Part shown: one piece after another, positions 7,754-14,365 of the stretch
Layout of the letters: every line of letters starts with the position of its first letter
Position numbering within the stretch: the stretch's first letter is position 1
NCBI GenBank assembly: GCA_031546715.1
Contig: JAVBKA010000060.1
Span: 1-19,485 of the forward strand
Origin: JAVBKA01 sp031546715
Lineage (GTDB): Bacteria; Bacillota; Clostridia; Oscillospirales; UBA929
Direction: 5' to 3'
Length of the DNA: 19,485 nt
Position numbers and translations under genes: made by a program
The notes under the pieces: generated by a model
Databases searched by the model: none
What the model saw: the letters and a program-made list of their open reading frames with translations, nothing else
What the model was told of the DNA's origin: nothing

Positions 7754-7775
7754 TGGCGGCAGACGTCTGCCGCCA
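7754..7775. repeat. 22-bp perfect palindrome
   Basis: TGGCGGCAGAC followed by its exact reverse complement, with no spacer. Allowing one bulged base the symmetry extends outward to CGAT/ATCG. It lies in the gene-free stretch after the ABC exporter, beside another candidate stem-forming motif (TTTACC...GTAAAGG). Role unknown; probably part of an intergenic repeat element. Confidence 0.75.
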
Positions 7776-7861
7776 ATCGCTTTACCACCCTTCGTAAAGG
7801 AAGTGCCCCCGCGGCATGAGCGGAACTTTGAAAGATATGCGATTACAGATAAAATGCGATA

Positions 7862-7975
7862 AACCCTAGGTGAATCACCCCTAAGGTGCAGCAACCCTAG
7901 AGGAATAACCCCAAAGTGCCGCAAACCTCGGGCGAACAAAGTTCGCCCCTACGCCGATTCACCCAAAATGCAGCC
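7862..7975. repeat. Three degenerate direct repeats, the third interrupted by a hairpin
   Basis: Units at 7862-7892 (31 bases), 7893-7922 (30 bases) and 7924-7975 share the pattern AACCCTAG-GAAT-ACCCC-AA-GTGC-GC. In the third unit the middle is replaced by the hairpin element at 7930-7953. This suggests insertion of a small element into a pre-existing repeat array. Alignment by eye. Confidence 0.55.
7930..7953. repeat. Intergenic hairpin repeat, copy B
   Basis: A perfect 8-bp inverted repeat (GGGCGAAC 7930-7937, loop AAA, GTTCGCCC 7941-7948) is followed by CTACG. On the minus strand it reads CGTAGGGGCGAAC..., the same GTAGGG-plus-hairpin layout as copies A and C with a different stem. Confidence 0.7.
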
Positions 7976-7989
7976 AACCCATCAGAGGA

Positions 7990-8018
7990 CGGCAAGAGCA
8001 GAGCCCTTGCCCTACAAG
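7990..8018. repeat. Intergenic hairpin repeat, copy C
   Basis: A 29-base near-identical copy of 7586-7613. The stem GGCAAG (7991-7996) pairs with CTTGCC (8006-8011). It lies about 30 bases beyond the 3' end of the permease gene running in on the minus strand, so it could also affect 3'-end formation there. Confidence 0.75.
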
Positions 8019-8046
8019 AACCCGCCGAAAGTCTTGCAAATCACCT

Positions 8047-8142
8047 CTATCGACTACGCCTCCTATAAACATATCGAAAAACCACCGTCCCAATAACCAA
8101 CAATCCCCCCAGCCCCAAAATCCAATGTTTCTCCAAAAAACT
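8047..8142 (-). other. Out-of-frame true 3' end of the permease gene
   Basis: In the frame shifted by one base after the G6 tract, 31 codons encode SFLEKHWILGLGGLLVIG and then TVVFRYVYRRRSR before a TAG stop. This is a typical last transmembrane helix with a positively charged cytoplasmic tail. Deleting a single G joins it smoothly to residue 183 of the reading frame at 8063-8692. Confidence 0.6.
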
Positions 8143-8692
8143 CCCCCCGCGAAAGAGAAAACAAATAAAAACTCCCAAGCTTTCTCCCCGACATAAAATT
8201 AAGCAAATAATACGCAAGCGAAGCGAGATAACCGCCAATCAGGTTATTGCTTATACCATAAACCGTAAAACCAAGGACACCAAGGAAGAAAGCCGTTATA
8301 AATGTACCTGCCCAAAATCGCGGCACGTCGAAAACACATCCGTTATAGTGCATGACCAAAGTAAAGCAAGCAGTTATCAAGCCTAAAAACAGCAATGACA
8401 TAATAAGTCGCAAAAATATAACAACAGTTTGAGAGGTAAATTTAGAATTGACAACCTCGTCAATGTTTTTATCTTGCTCAGGATAAAAAATAGGAACTAG
8501 TAAAATAATCCCAGTTATGGAGACAAACCGCTCAAGCACAAAACTGGACTGCACTGCGTCAAGATATTTTATCCCGAAAATCATTGAGGTTGCCACCGAC
8601 CAAAGTACCGCAAGAACGAAACTATATATCAGATTTAACTTCACCTGAGCCTTTGCCAGACTTAAATATCTTTTGCAGACGGTTTCGTACAT
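8063..8692 (-). CDS. Membrane permease subunit of the ECF-linked ABC transporter (3' frameshift suspected)
   Basis: A 209-residue polytopic membrane protein with about five or six helices, for example VLAVLWSVATSMIFGI, ITGIILLVPIFY, FLRLIMSLLFLGLITACF and FFLGVLGFTVYGI. It is the last gene of the sigma-ABC operon and probably forms the membrane pore with the preceding permease. It has an AAGGAGG site before its ATG and overlaps the upstream gene by 71 bases. As read, its end is odd: after Gly183 it continues as polar, non-helical residues. The +1 frame instead gives a clean membrane helix with an Arg-rich tail, up to base 8047. The switch point is a G6 tract (8143-8148), so the intact product is probably 214 residues. 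It may be a real mutation, a phase-variable tract or a sequence error. Confidence 0.75.
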   Translation of the reverse strand: MYETVCKRYLSLAKAQVKLNLIYSFVLAVLWSVATSMIFGIKYLDAVQSSFVLERFVSITGIILLVPIFYPEQDKNIDEVVNSKFTSQTVVIFLRLIMSLLFLGLITACFTLVMHYNGCVFDVPRFWAGTFITAFFLGVLGFTVYGISNNLIGGYLASLAYYLLNFMSGRKLGSFYLFSLSRGEFFGETLDFGAGGIVGYWDGGFSICL

Positions 8693-9950
8693 CCAGTCGT
8701 CCCCTCCTTTTCAGGCTGTATATAAAGATTGTGACCCCAAGGAGAAGTAGGGATACCAGTGTGTAGGACAGCCTGTTTACAATGAGAGCGTCCATGCCGT
8801 CCTTCATGAGCTGAAGATTCCATAATGAGTTATGACGGATTGCCAGTGCCATGCCGTAGTTTCCGCCTTCAAGGGTCGTTATGCTTGAAAACATACCAAG
8901 CATTCCAAAGGTAAATTGCAGAAGAATTGCAATAGGCGTGTCCGTCAGAGCGGTAAAAAGGAAGCCGATTGATGTTGTGAAAAGGAGCGTAGGCAAGAGC
9001 CATGCGCCGATGTACTTAAAAAATGCAAAATAGTCAATTGCAAAGCCGTTTTTGATGCCGAAAGCCGCAAGCTGAACCAAGGGAATCAAAGATATCAGCA
9101 GTAATGGTAAAATCGACATTGTAACCACGGCGATATATCTTGCTAATATAATTTTAAGCGATGAAGCTTTTCGGGAATATATCAGCTCGTCCATCCTCGC
9201 CCGTCTGTCCCGCAGTAGCAGTGACACAGGCACGAATACGCCGAAGAGTGCGAAGACTATACCCATATAGTCGCAAAACAGGCGTGCGTAGGCTCCTGTT
9301 ATACGGTCCTCCTTGATGACCTGCTGTTGCTCCGCCATCTTTTCTTCATAGGTTTTAGGGACACTGCAAAAACGCTTAAGGTTCTCAGCGGAATAATCCG
9401 AGCCGTGTCCAATCAAATCGCTAAGCTCAGCCATCTTTGCCTTGAAGAACGTGTAATCTACAAGCACAGGTATCACATCGCTGTAATCTATGGGGCGGGA
9501 TGATACATTCAATATCGAGTTTTGTGCTGACGCTTTTTTGACAAATATGTTGAAAATTTTCTGCTGGGTAAGTCCGGTCATCTCTGTCAATAAGTCCTGT
9601 AATTTTGCAAGCTGTTCAGAATTCAGTTTAACGGTTTTGTGAAAGCCAGTAGGATATGCGTTAAATTCGTTAGAAGCGATGTCCTGCGAAAGCCTTACAA
9701 TTGCATTAGGCATAACACGTTCAGGTATTTCTTTGTACACATACCCATATTCCTCCTGACCCGGAACAGGCTTGACCAGAGGATTGTCCGATAGATCTTC
9801 AAACGGCTTTTCTTCAAGGGTTTTATACTGCGCTATATCGTTTCCGGCGTAATTGCCCATTTGGGTGACGTAAAACACTAAAATTACGGCTAGAAATGCA
9901 AAGTAAATGAAGCTTTTCGCCGTTGAAATGCATTCTTTCAAAAAAAGCAT
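8622..9950 (-). CDS. ABC-2-type permease with large extracytoplasmic loop
   Basis: This 442-residue membrane subunit is likely energised by the ATPase encoded just upstream. Residues ~14-30 form one helix. A soluble, outward-facing region of about 200 residues follows (~31-225). Five or more helices then occupy the C-terminal half, including YMGIVFALFGVFVPVSLLL, ILPLLLISLIPLVQLAAFGI and LVSLLLLGVTIFIYSL. This topology is typical of ABC-2 permeases exporting or sensing lipids, lantibiotics or antibiotics. Its ATG overlaps the ATPase stop by one base (TGATG), with GGAGG just upstream, so translation is coupled. The basic C-terminal tail (RRGRLDVRN onward) overlaps the next gene's start by 71 bases. 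No substrate can be read from the sequence. Confidence 0.82.
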   Translation of the reverse strand: MLFLKECISTAKSFIYFAFLAVILVFYVTQMGNYAGNDIAQYKTLEEKPFEDLSDNPLVKPVPGQEEYGYVYKEIPERVMPNAIVRLSQDIASNEFNAYPTGFHKTVKLNSEQLAKLQDLLTEMTGLTQQKIFNIFVKKASAQNSILNVSSRPIDYSDVIPVLVDYTFFKAKMAELSDLIGHGSDYSAENLKRFCSVPKTYEEKMAEQQQVIKEDRITGAYARLFCDYMGIVFALFGVFVPVSLLLRDRRARMDELIYSRKASSLKIILARYIAVVTMSILPLLLISLIPLVQLAAFGIKNGFAIDYFAFFKYIGAWLLPTLLFTTSIGFLFTALTDTPIAILLQFTFGMLGMFSSITTLEGGNYGMALAIRHNSLWNLQLMKDGMDALIVNRLSYTLVSLLLLGVTIFIYSLKRRGRLDVRNRLQKIFKSGKGSGEVKSDI

Positions 9951-10666
9951 CAGACGATACCTCCCATCAGCTTCATGTACGCTTCTTCAAGACCTTGATT
10001 TTCGCCGATAAACGTCTTAAGTGAGCCGTTGTACGCAAGTCTGCCTTTGTCAAGGATTGCAATACTTTGACAGGTTTTTTCAACGTCCTCCACGATATGG
10101 GTCGAGAGTAAAACGATACGATTTTCGGCAATCTCGCAGAGCAGGTTTCGGAAACGGACACGCTCCTCTGGGTCTAGCCCTGCCGTGGGTTCGTCAACGA
10201 TTAATATTTTTGGGTCGTGAAGCAGTGCCTGCGCAATTCCAAGCCGACGCTTCATACCGCTTGACAGGGTGCGCACCTTATACCCTCGGCAATCGTACAG
10301 ATTAACCCGTTGAAGGAGCGCAGATATGCGATTTTTGCGCTGTTCGCTTCTCAGCCCCGACAATGTAGCCAGATAGTCAAGGGCATTGTAAACGCTCATA
10401 TTTGGATACATGGAGAACTCTTGCGGCAAATAACCGATTAATTTTCTGATTTCCTTGGCGTTTTCAATGGGAATACCGCAAATGCTGAGTTCACCTGAGG
10501 TTTTGCACAGCAAGGTGGACAGAATCCTCATCAGCGTTGTTTTTCCCGCGCCGTTTCTGCCTAACAGCCCGAACATGCCATTCTCCAAATGCAAGGACAC
10601 ATCCACAAGAGCCTGCTTTTTGCCGTAATTTTTAAATAAACCTTTAATGTCGATTTCGGTATTCAT
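9950..10666 (-). CDS. ABC transporter ATP-binding protein (ABC-2 / CcmA type)
   Basis: A 238-residue cytoplasmic ATPase that powers the two following membrane subunits. From the chosen start, Walker A is GRNGAGKT (36-43), the Q-loop Gln is at ~82 and the signature is LSSGM at 134-138. Walker B is ILIVDEP with Asp158/Glu159, and the switch His190 sits in LLSTHI. The ATG at 10666 is preferred because GGAGGG lies eight bases upstream. A longer in-frame start at 10705 would extend much further into the preceding gene and lacks a visible ribosome site. It overlaps the small membrane protein gene by 23 bases. In B. subtilis the analogous gene in the sigY operon is yxlF. All catalytic residues are present. 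Confidence 0.92.
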   Translation of the reverse strand: MNTEIDIKGLFKNYGKKQALVDVSLHLENGMFGLLGRNGAGKTTLMRILSTLLCKTSGELSICGIPIENAKEIRKLIGYLPQEFSMYPNMSVYNALDYLATLSGLRSEQRKNRISALLQRVNLYDCRGYKVRTLSSGMKRRLGIAQALLHDPKILIVDEPTAGLDPEERVRFRNLLCEIAENRIVLLSTHIVEDVEKTCQSIAILDKGRLAYNGSLKTFIGENQGLEEAYMKLMGGIV

Positions 10667-10949
10667 GTGTTTTTCCCTCCAAATTATTTTTATTACAGCT
10701 TTCAAAAAGATAAGCCAAGATTAGCAATAAGGCAGCGCAGGATAGTGCAAGCTCAATTTCTGCCTTTTCCACAATAAAATTTATAACAACAGCGGTAAGA
10801 CTGATTATTAGCAAGGCCATGTACGCAAGTAAGTTGTTCTTGATAATCCGCTTGCTTTCAGCCTTTGCAAGCCTCTTTTGGCGTTCATCAAGCTCGTCAA
10901 GAGTTATTTGTTTCCACATTGACGATAAAAACTCTTCATTCGTTTTCAT
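10644..10949 (-). CDS. Small two-helix membrane protein, candidate anti-sigma factor
   Basis: This 101-residue protein has a charged cytoplasmic N-terminus (1-38, rich in Lys/Glu/Arg). Two membrane helices follow (about 39-60 and 66-84), then a short polar tail. I do not recognise a catalytic motif or a zinc-finger anti-sigma signature. Its place directly after an ECF sigma gene, with a 14-base overlap, and before an ABC ATPase, with a 23-base overlap, matches yxlC of B. subtilis, whose product restrains SigY. An anti-sigma role is therefore inferred from position and topology, not from homology. Tight overlaps suggest stoichiometric co-translation. Confidence 0.75.
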   Translation of the reverse strand: MKTNEEFLSSMWKQITLDELDERQKRLAKAESKRIIKNNLLAYMALLIISLTAVVINFIVEKAEIELALSCAALLLILAYLFESCNKNNLEGKTHEYRNRH

Positions 10950-11496
10950 CTGATAAAACCCCCTTCATTAATGTTTTAAGCTTTTTTCTCCCTCGGAACA
11001 AGGTGATTTTTATCTGAGCCTCTGATTTTTGCATTATTTTCGCTATCTGCTCATAGCTGAGGTCATGGACGGCATAGAGATAGAGGGCGGTTTTGTAATT
11101 GTTCTGCAATTTATCTATGATTGTAAAAATGGTGCTTGTCCGCTCGTTCTGGATGGAGACTTCCTCTGGGGTTTGCCCGCTGGTCAGCATTTCAATTGCT
11201 TCTAAATCAACAAAGCGCTTTGGTTTGTTTTTCCTAAGAAAATCAATGGATTTGTTGCGGATTAGCGTAAATAAGTACGTGCTGAACTCATAGGATGCCT
11301 TGTAATCGGCACGGCCAATGTAGATTTTAACAAAGCAGTCCTGAACAATATCCTCTGCTGTGTGGATGTCCTTTGTAAAGCTATATGCAAAGGAAATGGC
11401 AGACAAGCGATGTCTGGTTACTAATTCGTCATAGACTGAGTTGTCGCCGTCTATTGTCCTGTTCATCAGAACGTTGTCGTCACGCAAGCTGTTCAC
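10936..11496 (-). CDS. ECF-type RNA polymerase sigma factor
   Basis: This 186-residue protein directs RNA polymerase to specific, usually envelope-stress promoters. The sigma-2 region spans ~22-90, with the HTAEDIVQDCFVKIY motif that binds the core enzyme and the -10 element, and the following YEFSTYLFTLIRNKSIDFLR. The sigma-4 region spans ~125-176, with a helix-turn-helix in LSYEQIAKIMQKSEAQIKI ending in FRGRKKL. The GTG start at 11496 has AGGA about seven bases upstream; an in-frame ATG ten codons later is possible. It is the first gene of a five-gene overlapping operon with a small membrane protein and an ABC transporter, so the sigma factor probably controls its own operon. Two GTGTAAC motifs upstream are candidate ECF promoter elements. 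Confidence 0.92.
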   Translation of the reverse strand: MNSLRDDNVLMNRTIDGDNSVYDELVTRHRLSAISFAYSFTKDIHTAEDIVQDCFVKIYIGRADYKASYEFSTYLFTLIRNKSIDFLRKNKPKRFVDLEAIEMLTSGQTPEEVSIQNERTSTIFTIIDKLQNNYKTALYLYAVHDLSYEQIAKIMQKSEAQIKITLFRGRKKLKTLMKGVLSDENE

Positions 11497-11517
11497 CGCC
11501 TTTCCTAATACTAATCA

Positions 11518-11592
11518 CTAACTAAAAACGGCAATCTTTTCGGTCTTTAAGCTCTCGTACTGCGTTGTCGTCATTCGCCATGCATAAAGCAT
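11518..11592 (-). CDS. Possible 24-residue leader peptide upstream of the ECF sigma gene
   Basis: A short ORF (MLYAWRMTTTQYESLKTEK followed by IAVFS) begins with an ATG eight bases after a GGAGG sequence and stops 21 bases before the sigma start. The ribosome site is good, but the peptide resembles no family I know. The surrounding DNA looks like an intergenic repeat, including a CATGC/GCATG hairpin at 11579-11593. Coding status is doubtful. Confidence 0.2.
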   Translation of the reverse strand: MLYAWRMTTTQYESLKTEKIAVFS

Positions 11593-11670
11593 GACTCAAT
11601 CCTCCGCCTTGCACGAAAACTTAAATCCTCGAAAATCTTTGCTCGTTTTTAATCAGTGAATAGTATAATG

Positions 11671-11700
11671 GTTACACGTTTGGTTGAGGGAAAAGTTACA
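11671..11700 (-). promoter_or_regulatory. Candidate ECF-dependent promoter of the sigma-ABC operon
   Basis: On the minus strand a TGTAAC -35-like element (11695-11700) is followed after 16 bases by CGTGTAAC (11671-11678), which could act as a -10. The AAC core is typical of ECF -35 sites. GTGTAAC occurs twice, 24 bases apart. The upstream copy also forms TTACAC-T-GTGTAA at 11696-11708. The gap 11497-11778 otherwise holds the possible small ORF and the chitinase-like gene's terminator. Confidence 0.35.
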
Positions 11701-11731
11701 CTGTGTAAAAAAATATTTGCAATAAACGTAC

Positions 11732-11771
11732 ATTATAGTAAAAGCACCCTTTCGGGTGCTTTTACTATAAT
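11732..11771 (-). terminator. Terminator of the GH18/LysM gene
   Basis: A perfect 18-bp inverted repeat (11732-11749 and 11754-11771, loop of four bases) starts eight bases after the stop codon of the GH18 gene. The minus-strand RNA arm ends in a U-containing tract. It also insulates the sigma operon, which starts further left. Confidence 0.85.
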
Positions 11772-11778
11772 ACGCTAA

Positions 11779-14283
11779 CTATTGGGGAATAATCAACCAC
11801 TGTCCGTCAATAATAATCGGTGATTTTCCGATAACTTTGACATGGTTCTTGTTTGAATCCAAGATTTTTGTCCACTTAGTGGCGTCGCCGTAGTATTTTT
11901 CAGCAAGCTTGCTAAGAGAATCGCCCTTCATGACTAGGTAATATCCTGAGGCTGATGCAATTCCGTCCGAAAATACAGGAGATTTCAGACCCATGGCAGG
12001 AAGTACGATAACATCGCCCGCCTTAAGATGTCCGTTGCTTGCCTTGAGCAGGTCAAGATTTGCGAGGTAAATCTTGTTGACGGCAGCCTTATTCATTGTG
12101 CCGTAGTAGTTGTATGCAATGCCCCACAGCGTTTCGCCCTTGGAAACGGTATAGCTAAGGTCTTGCCCATCGGTAACCATCGGGATAGAAGCTACGATAC
12201 CGTCCATAGTTTTCAGTGTAGACATTGAGGAGATTTTTTCCCAGTAGCCCCAAGTTGTTTCGGGGTGTTCTCCGCCAGCAACATGAGTTGGCGCAAGGCA
12301 TTTGTAAATGCCCATATTGTAGGCCACAATTGCGCCTATAGGCCATGAGCGTTCGTCGTTCCATGCGGGAACTTCTGCTAATTTTGCATAGTCTGCCTCA
12401 ACGCCGAGAGCTTCAGACCAGTAGCCCCATGTGGTTTCGGGGTGTTCGCCACCTGCGATATGGGTCGGGGCGATGCATTTGTAGACTTTTCCGTTATAGA
12501 TTGCGACATCATTTATGTTCCAGATGACATCGTCCGACCAATAGCCAAGAGGAGCGGCGATAGGTTTTGGAACTTCGGGCTTTGCGTCTGAAATGGTAAT
12601 TGCGGCGATTTTTGTGTAATTTGGAGCTTCCCATGCTGTTGGGTTCCAGTTTTCACTGAAAGCGTCTGTGCCGCCAGCCTTTGTGCATTGATAAATAAAG
12701 CCTTGATACTCAACATATTCATCAAATTCGATATGGGTCATACCTGTTTCCCATCTTCTGAGAGTGCCGATTTTCATGTAATTTGGAGCTTCCCATGCAG
12801 TAGGATTCCAGTTTTCGCTGTATGCATAAGTCTCGGCGGCGGTGCAAATATACAACGCGCCGTCATAATACACAACTTGGTCTTTAACAATTGCGGGCAT
12901 TCCCACAACCCATTCGGCGACGGTTTCGGGGAAGGCAATAGCTAATTTTTCGCCCACATCCTGTTCAGTCGGAGTGTACACAGGCACAGTGCCGTCCCAG
13001 ATTCCAAGCTCCTTAGCCATAAGGGAAATCATTGGATATCCTGCGTCAACACGGTCGCCTGAGCTATCCCAAACGATTAAGCCTGAAAGGTTTTTGCTTT
13101 CAATGTAGTCAAGCTTTGCCTTAAGGGAGCGTTCGTTATCATATGTGTAGAAGTTTTGATAATAGCGTGAGTTTGGATTGTTGTTATAAATATATGCAGC
13201 TTCAGCGACTTCGTCATAACCTGCGACAAAGCCTTCGCTAATTTCCCATTGGCGAACCTTAAACCAAGGATTCATGCCGCCGTTGCTTGCGCCGTCCCAT
13301 ATTCCCTTAATGGAATCCGAGGCAGTGCCTGCTGCGCCAAGAGCCGCTACCGCTGTGTCAGCTTCAACCATGCCCCAACCTCTTGAGTACAGAGGTGAGC
13401 CGATGTTAAGCTTTGCGGCAGGAACGCCTTGAGCTAGGTAGAAATCAACTGATTCTGTAATGCTGTATTCTGTACTAATGGCAGGGTTTGGCTTTAGGTT
13501 TGACTGATGTCCTGTTGTTGCATTGTATGAACCAGTTAGGTCGTATGTCATCAGATTGACACGGTTTACAATGGCTGAGACAGCAGCCAGCTCTTGGTTT
13601 ACCTGTCCGTCCTCAGTGACGATATAGGTTGGGTTTGCAGGTGCGCAAACTGTAATTTGCTTGTTGGTCATCTGATTAGCGTCAAATGCGGCTCTTAGCT
13701 CGGTTAAAAGAGCGGTATAGTTTTTAGCATCTGTAACATCTGCGGGGCAACCTTCGTCTCCTGCGCCCTCGGAGACTCTTTCCATGCCGGGATATTCCCA
13801 GTCAATGTCAATACCCGCTAAAAAGGGGTACTCTTTGATGGTATCAATGCAGCTTTGAATAAATGAGGCGCGATTTTCGGTGGTTGACGCCATTTCGCTG
13901 AAATAGCCGCATTTTGTCCATCCGCCGATGCTTAAAAGAACTGAAACTTTAGGATATTCAACGCATTTCTCGGCATATGCGTCAAAGTGGTTGTTTTCCA
14001 TCTCAAAATCTGCGGGCGAGTCAATTGTTGAAATTGGATATGTAGTTTTGCCGTCAACGGTTTCAGGAATTATTGCCCAGAATGCGTGGTTGATTGTGGT
14101 AACCTTGTCCCAAGGAAGGTCTTTGACGTATTGGGTCTGATGGACATCGTTGTAACATGCCCAGTTTGGGTAGTAAATTACGACATCCTTGCCTGTGCTT
14201 GGTGCTGCTGACGCTGGAACATAAAGGGATAATACCAGTACAACGGAGAGAATTAACCATAGAAGTTTTTTTGCTCTTTTCAT
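11779..14283 (-). CDS. Secreted GH18 glycoside hydrolase with four chitin-binding-type modules and two LysM repeats
   Basis: This 834-residue exported protein has a signal peptide at 1-26 (basic start, hydrophobic core, PASA-A site). The GH18 domain spans ~32-430, with strand LLSIGGW (116-122), GIDIDWEYPG with acid Glu163, and MTY at 245-247. GH18 enzymes cleave beta-1,4 bonds next to N-acetylglucosamine in chitin or peptidoglycan-like glycans. Four CBM5/12-like modules follow: two of one type (458-506, 509-560, each ending in WNPTAWEAPNY) and two of another (579-630, 640-685, each with GGEHPETTWGYW). Two LysM domains (711-762, 781-833) should bind peptidoglycan and hold it on the wall. The first Asp of the DxxDxDxE motif is Ala156. 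The start has AAGGAGG seven bases upstream. Substrate (fungal/insect chitin, mucin-type glycan or own wall) is unresolved. Confidence 0.9.
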   Translation of the reverse strand: MKRAKKLLWLILSVVLVLSLYVPASAAPSTGKDVVIYYPNWACYNDVHQTQYVKDLPWDKVTTINHAFWAIIPETVDGKTTYPISTIDSPADFEMENNHFDAYAEKCVEYPKVSVLLSIGGWTKCGYFSEMASTTENRASFIQSCIDTIKEYPFLAGIDIDWEYPGMERVSEGAGDEGCPADVTDAKNYTALLTELRAAFDANQMTNKQITVCAPANPTYIVTEDGQVNQELAAVSAIVNRVNLMTYDLTGSYNATTGHQSNLKPNPAISTEYSITESVDFYLAQGVPAAKLNIGSPLYSRGWGMVEADTAVAALGAAGTASDSIKGIWDGASNGGMNPWFKVRQWEISEGFVAGYDEVAEAAYIYNNNPNSRYYQNFYTYDNERSLKAKLDYIESKNLSGLIVWDSSGDRVDAGYPMISLMAKELGIWDGTVPVYTPTEQDVGEKLAIAFPETVAEWVVGMPAIVKDQVVYYDGALYICTAAETYAYSENWNPTAWEAPNYMKIGTLRRWETGMTHIEFDEYVEYQGFIYQCTKAGGTDAFSENWNPTAWEAPNYTKIAAITISDAKPEVPKPIAAPLGYWSDDVIWNINDVAIYNGKVYKCIAPTHIAGGEHPETTWGYWSEALGVEADYAKLAEVPAWNDERSWPIGAIVAYNMGIYKCLAPTHVAGGEHPETTWGYWEKISSMSTLKTMDGIVASIPMVTDGQDLSYTVSKGETLWGIAYNYYGTMNKAAVNKIYLANLDLLKASNGHLKAGDVIVLPAMGLKSPVFSDGIASASGYYLVMKGDSLSKLAEKYYGDATKWTKILDSNKNHVKVIGKSPIIIDGQWLIIPQ

Positions 14284-14340
14284 TATTTTCCTCCTTGATA
14301 ATTTTACATTTGGTCAGCATATTCGTTATCAATCGTAACA

Positions 14341-14363
14341 AAGGCACAACCTCATTGTGCCTT
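14341..14363 (-). promoter_or_regulatory. Inverted repeat at the GH18 transcript start
   Basis: A perfect 9-bp inverted repeat (AAGGCACAA 14341-14349, TTGTGCCTT 14355-14363, loop of five) falls at or just after the predicted transcription start of the GH18 gene. It could be an operator or a 5' mRNA-stabilising hairpin. The minus-strand flank TTTGTTACG is too weak for a clear terminator. Confidence 0.4.
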
Positions 14364-14365
14364 AT

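Noticed and set aside
7383..7862. 159-codon open frame on the plus strand
   Set aside because: It begins inside the ABC half-transporter gene in another frame, runs through the terminator hairpin and then through repeats. It is rich in Arg/Pro/His with no domain signature and is best seen as repeat-derived.
7628..7939. 103-codon open frame on the minus strand
   Set aside because: It lies entirely over palindromes and direct repeats, has biased composition and no ribosome site of note. Frames like this commonly arise across structured GC-rich repeats.
8047..8238. Separate 63-codon minus-strand gene
   Set aside because: Only its last 31 codons look like protein (a membrane helix). They join the permease frame after removal of one G, so it is treated as the frameshifted end of that gene.
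12240..12484. CRISPR or tandem DNA repeat array inside the GH18 gene
   Set aside because: The repeats are in-frame protein modules of about 60 residues with diverged DNA, not short spaced repeats.
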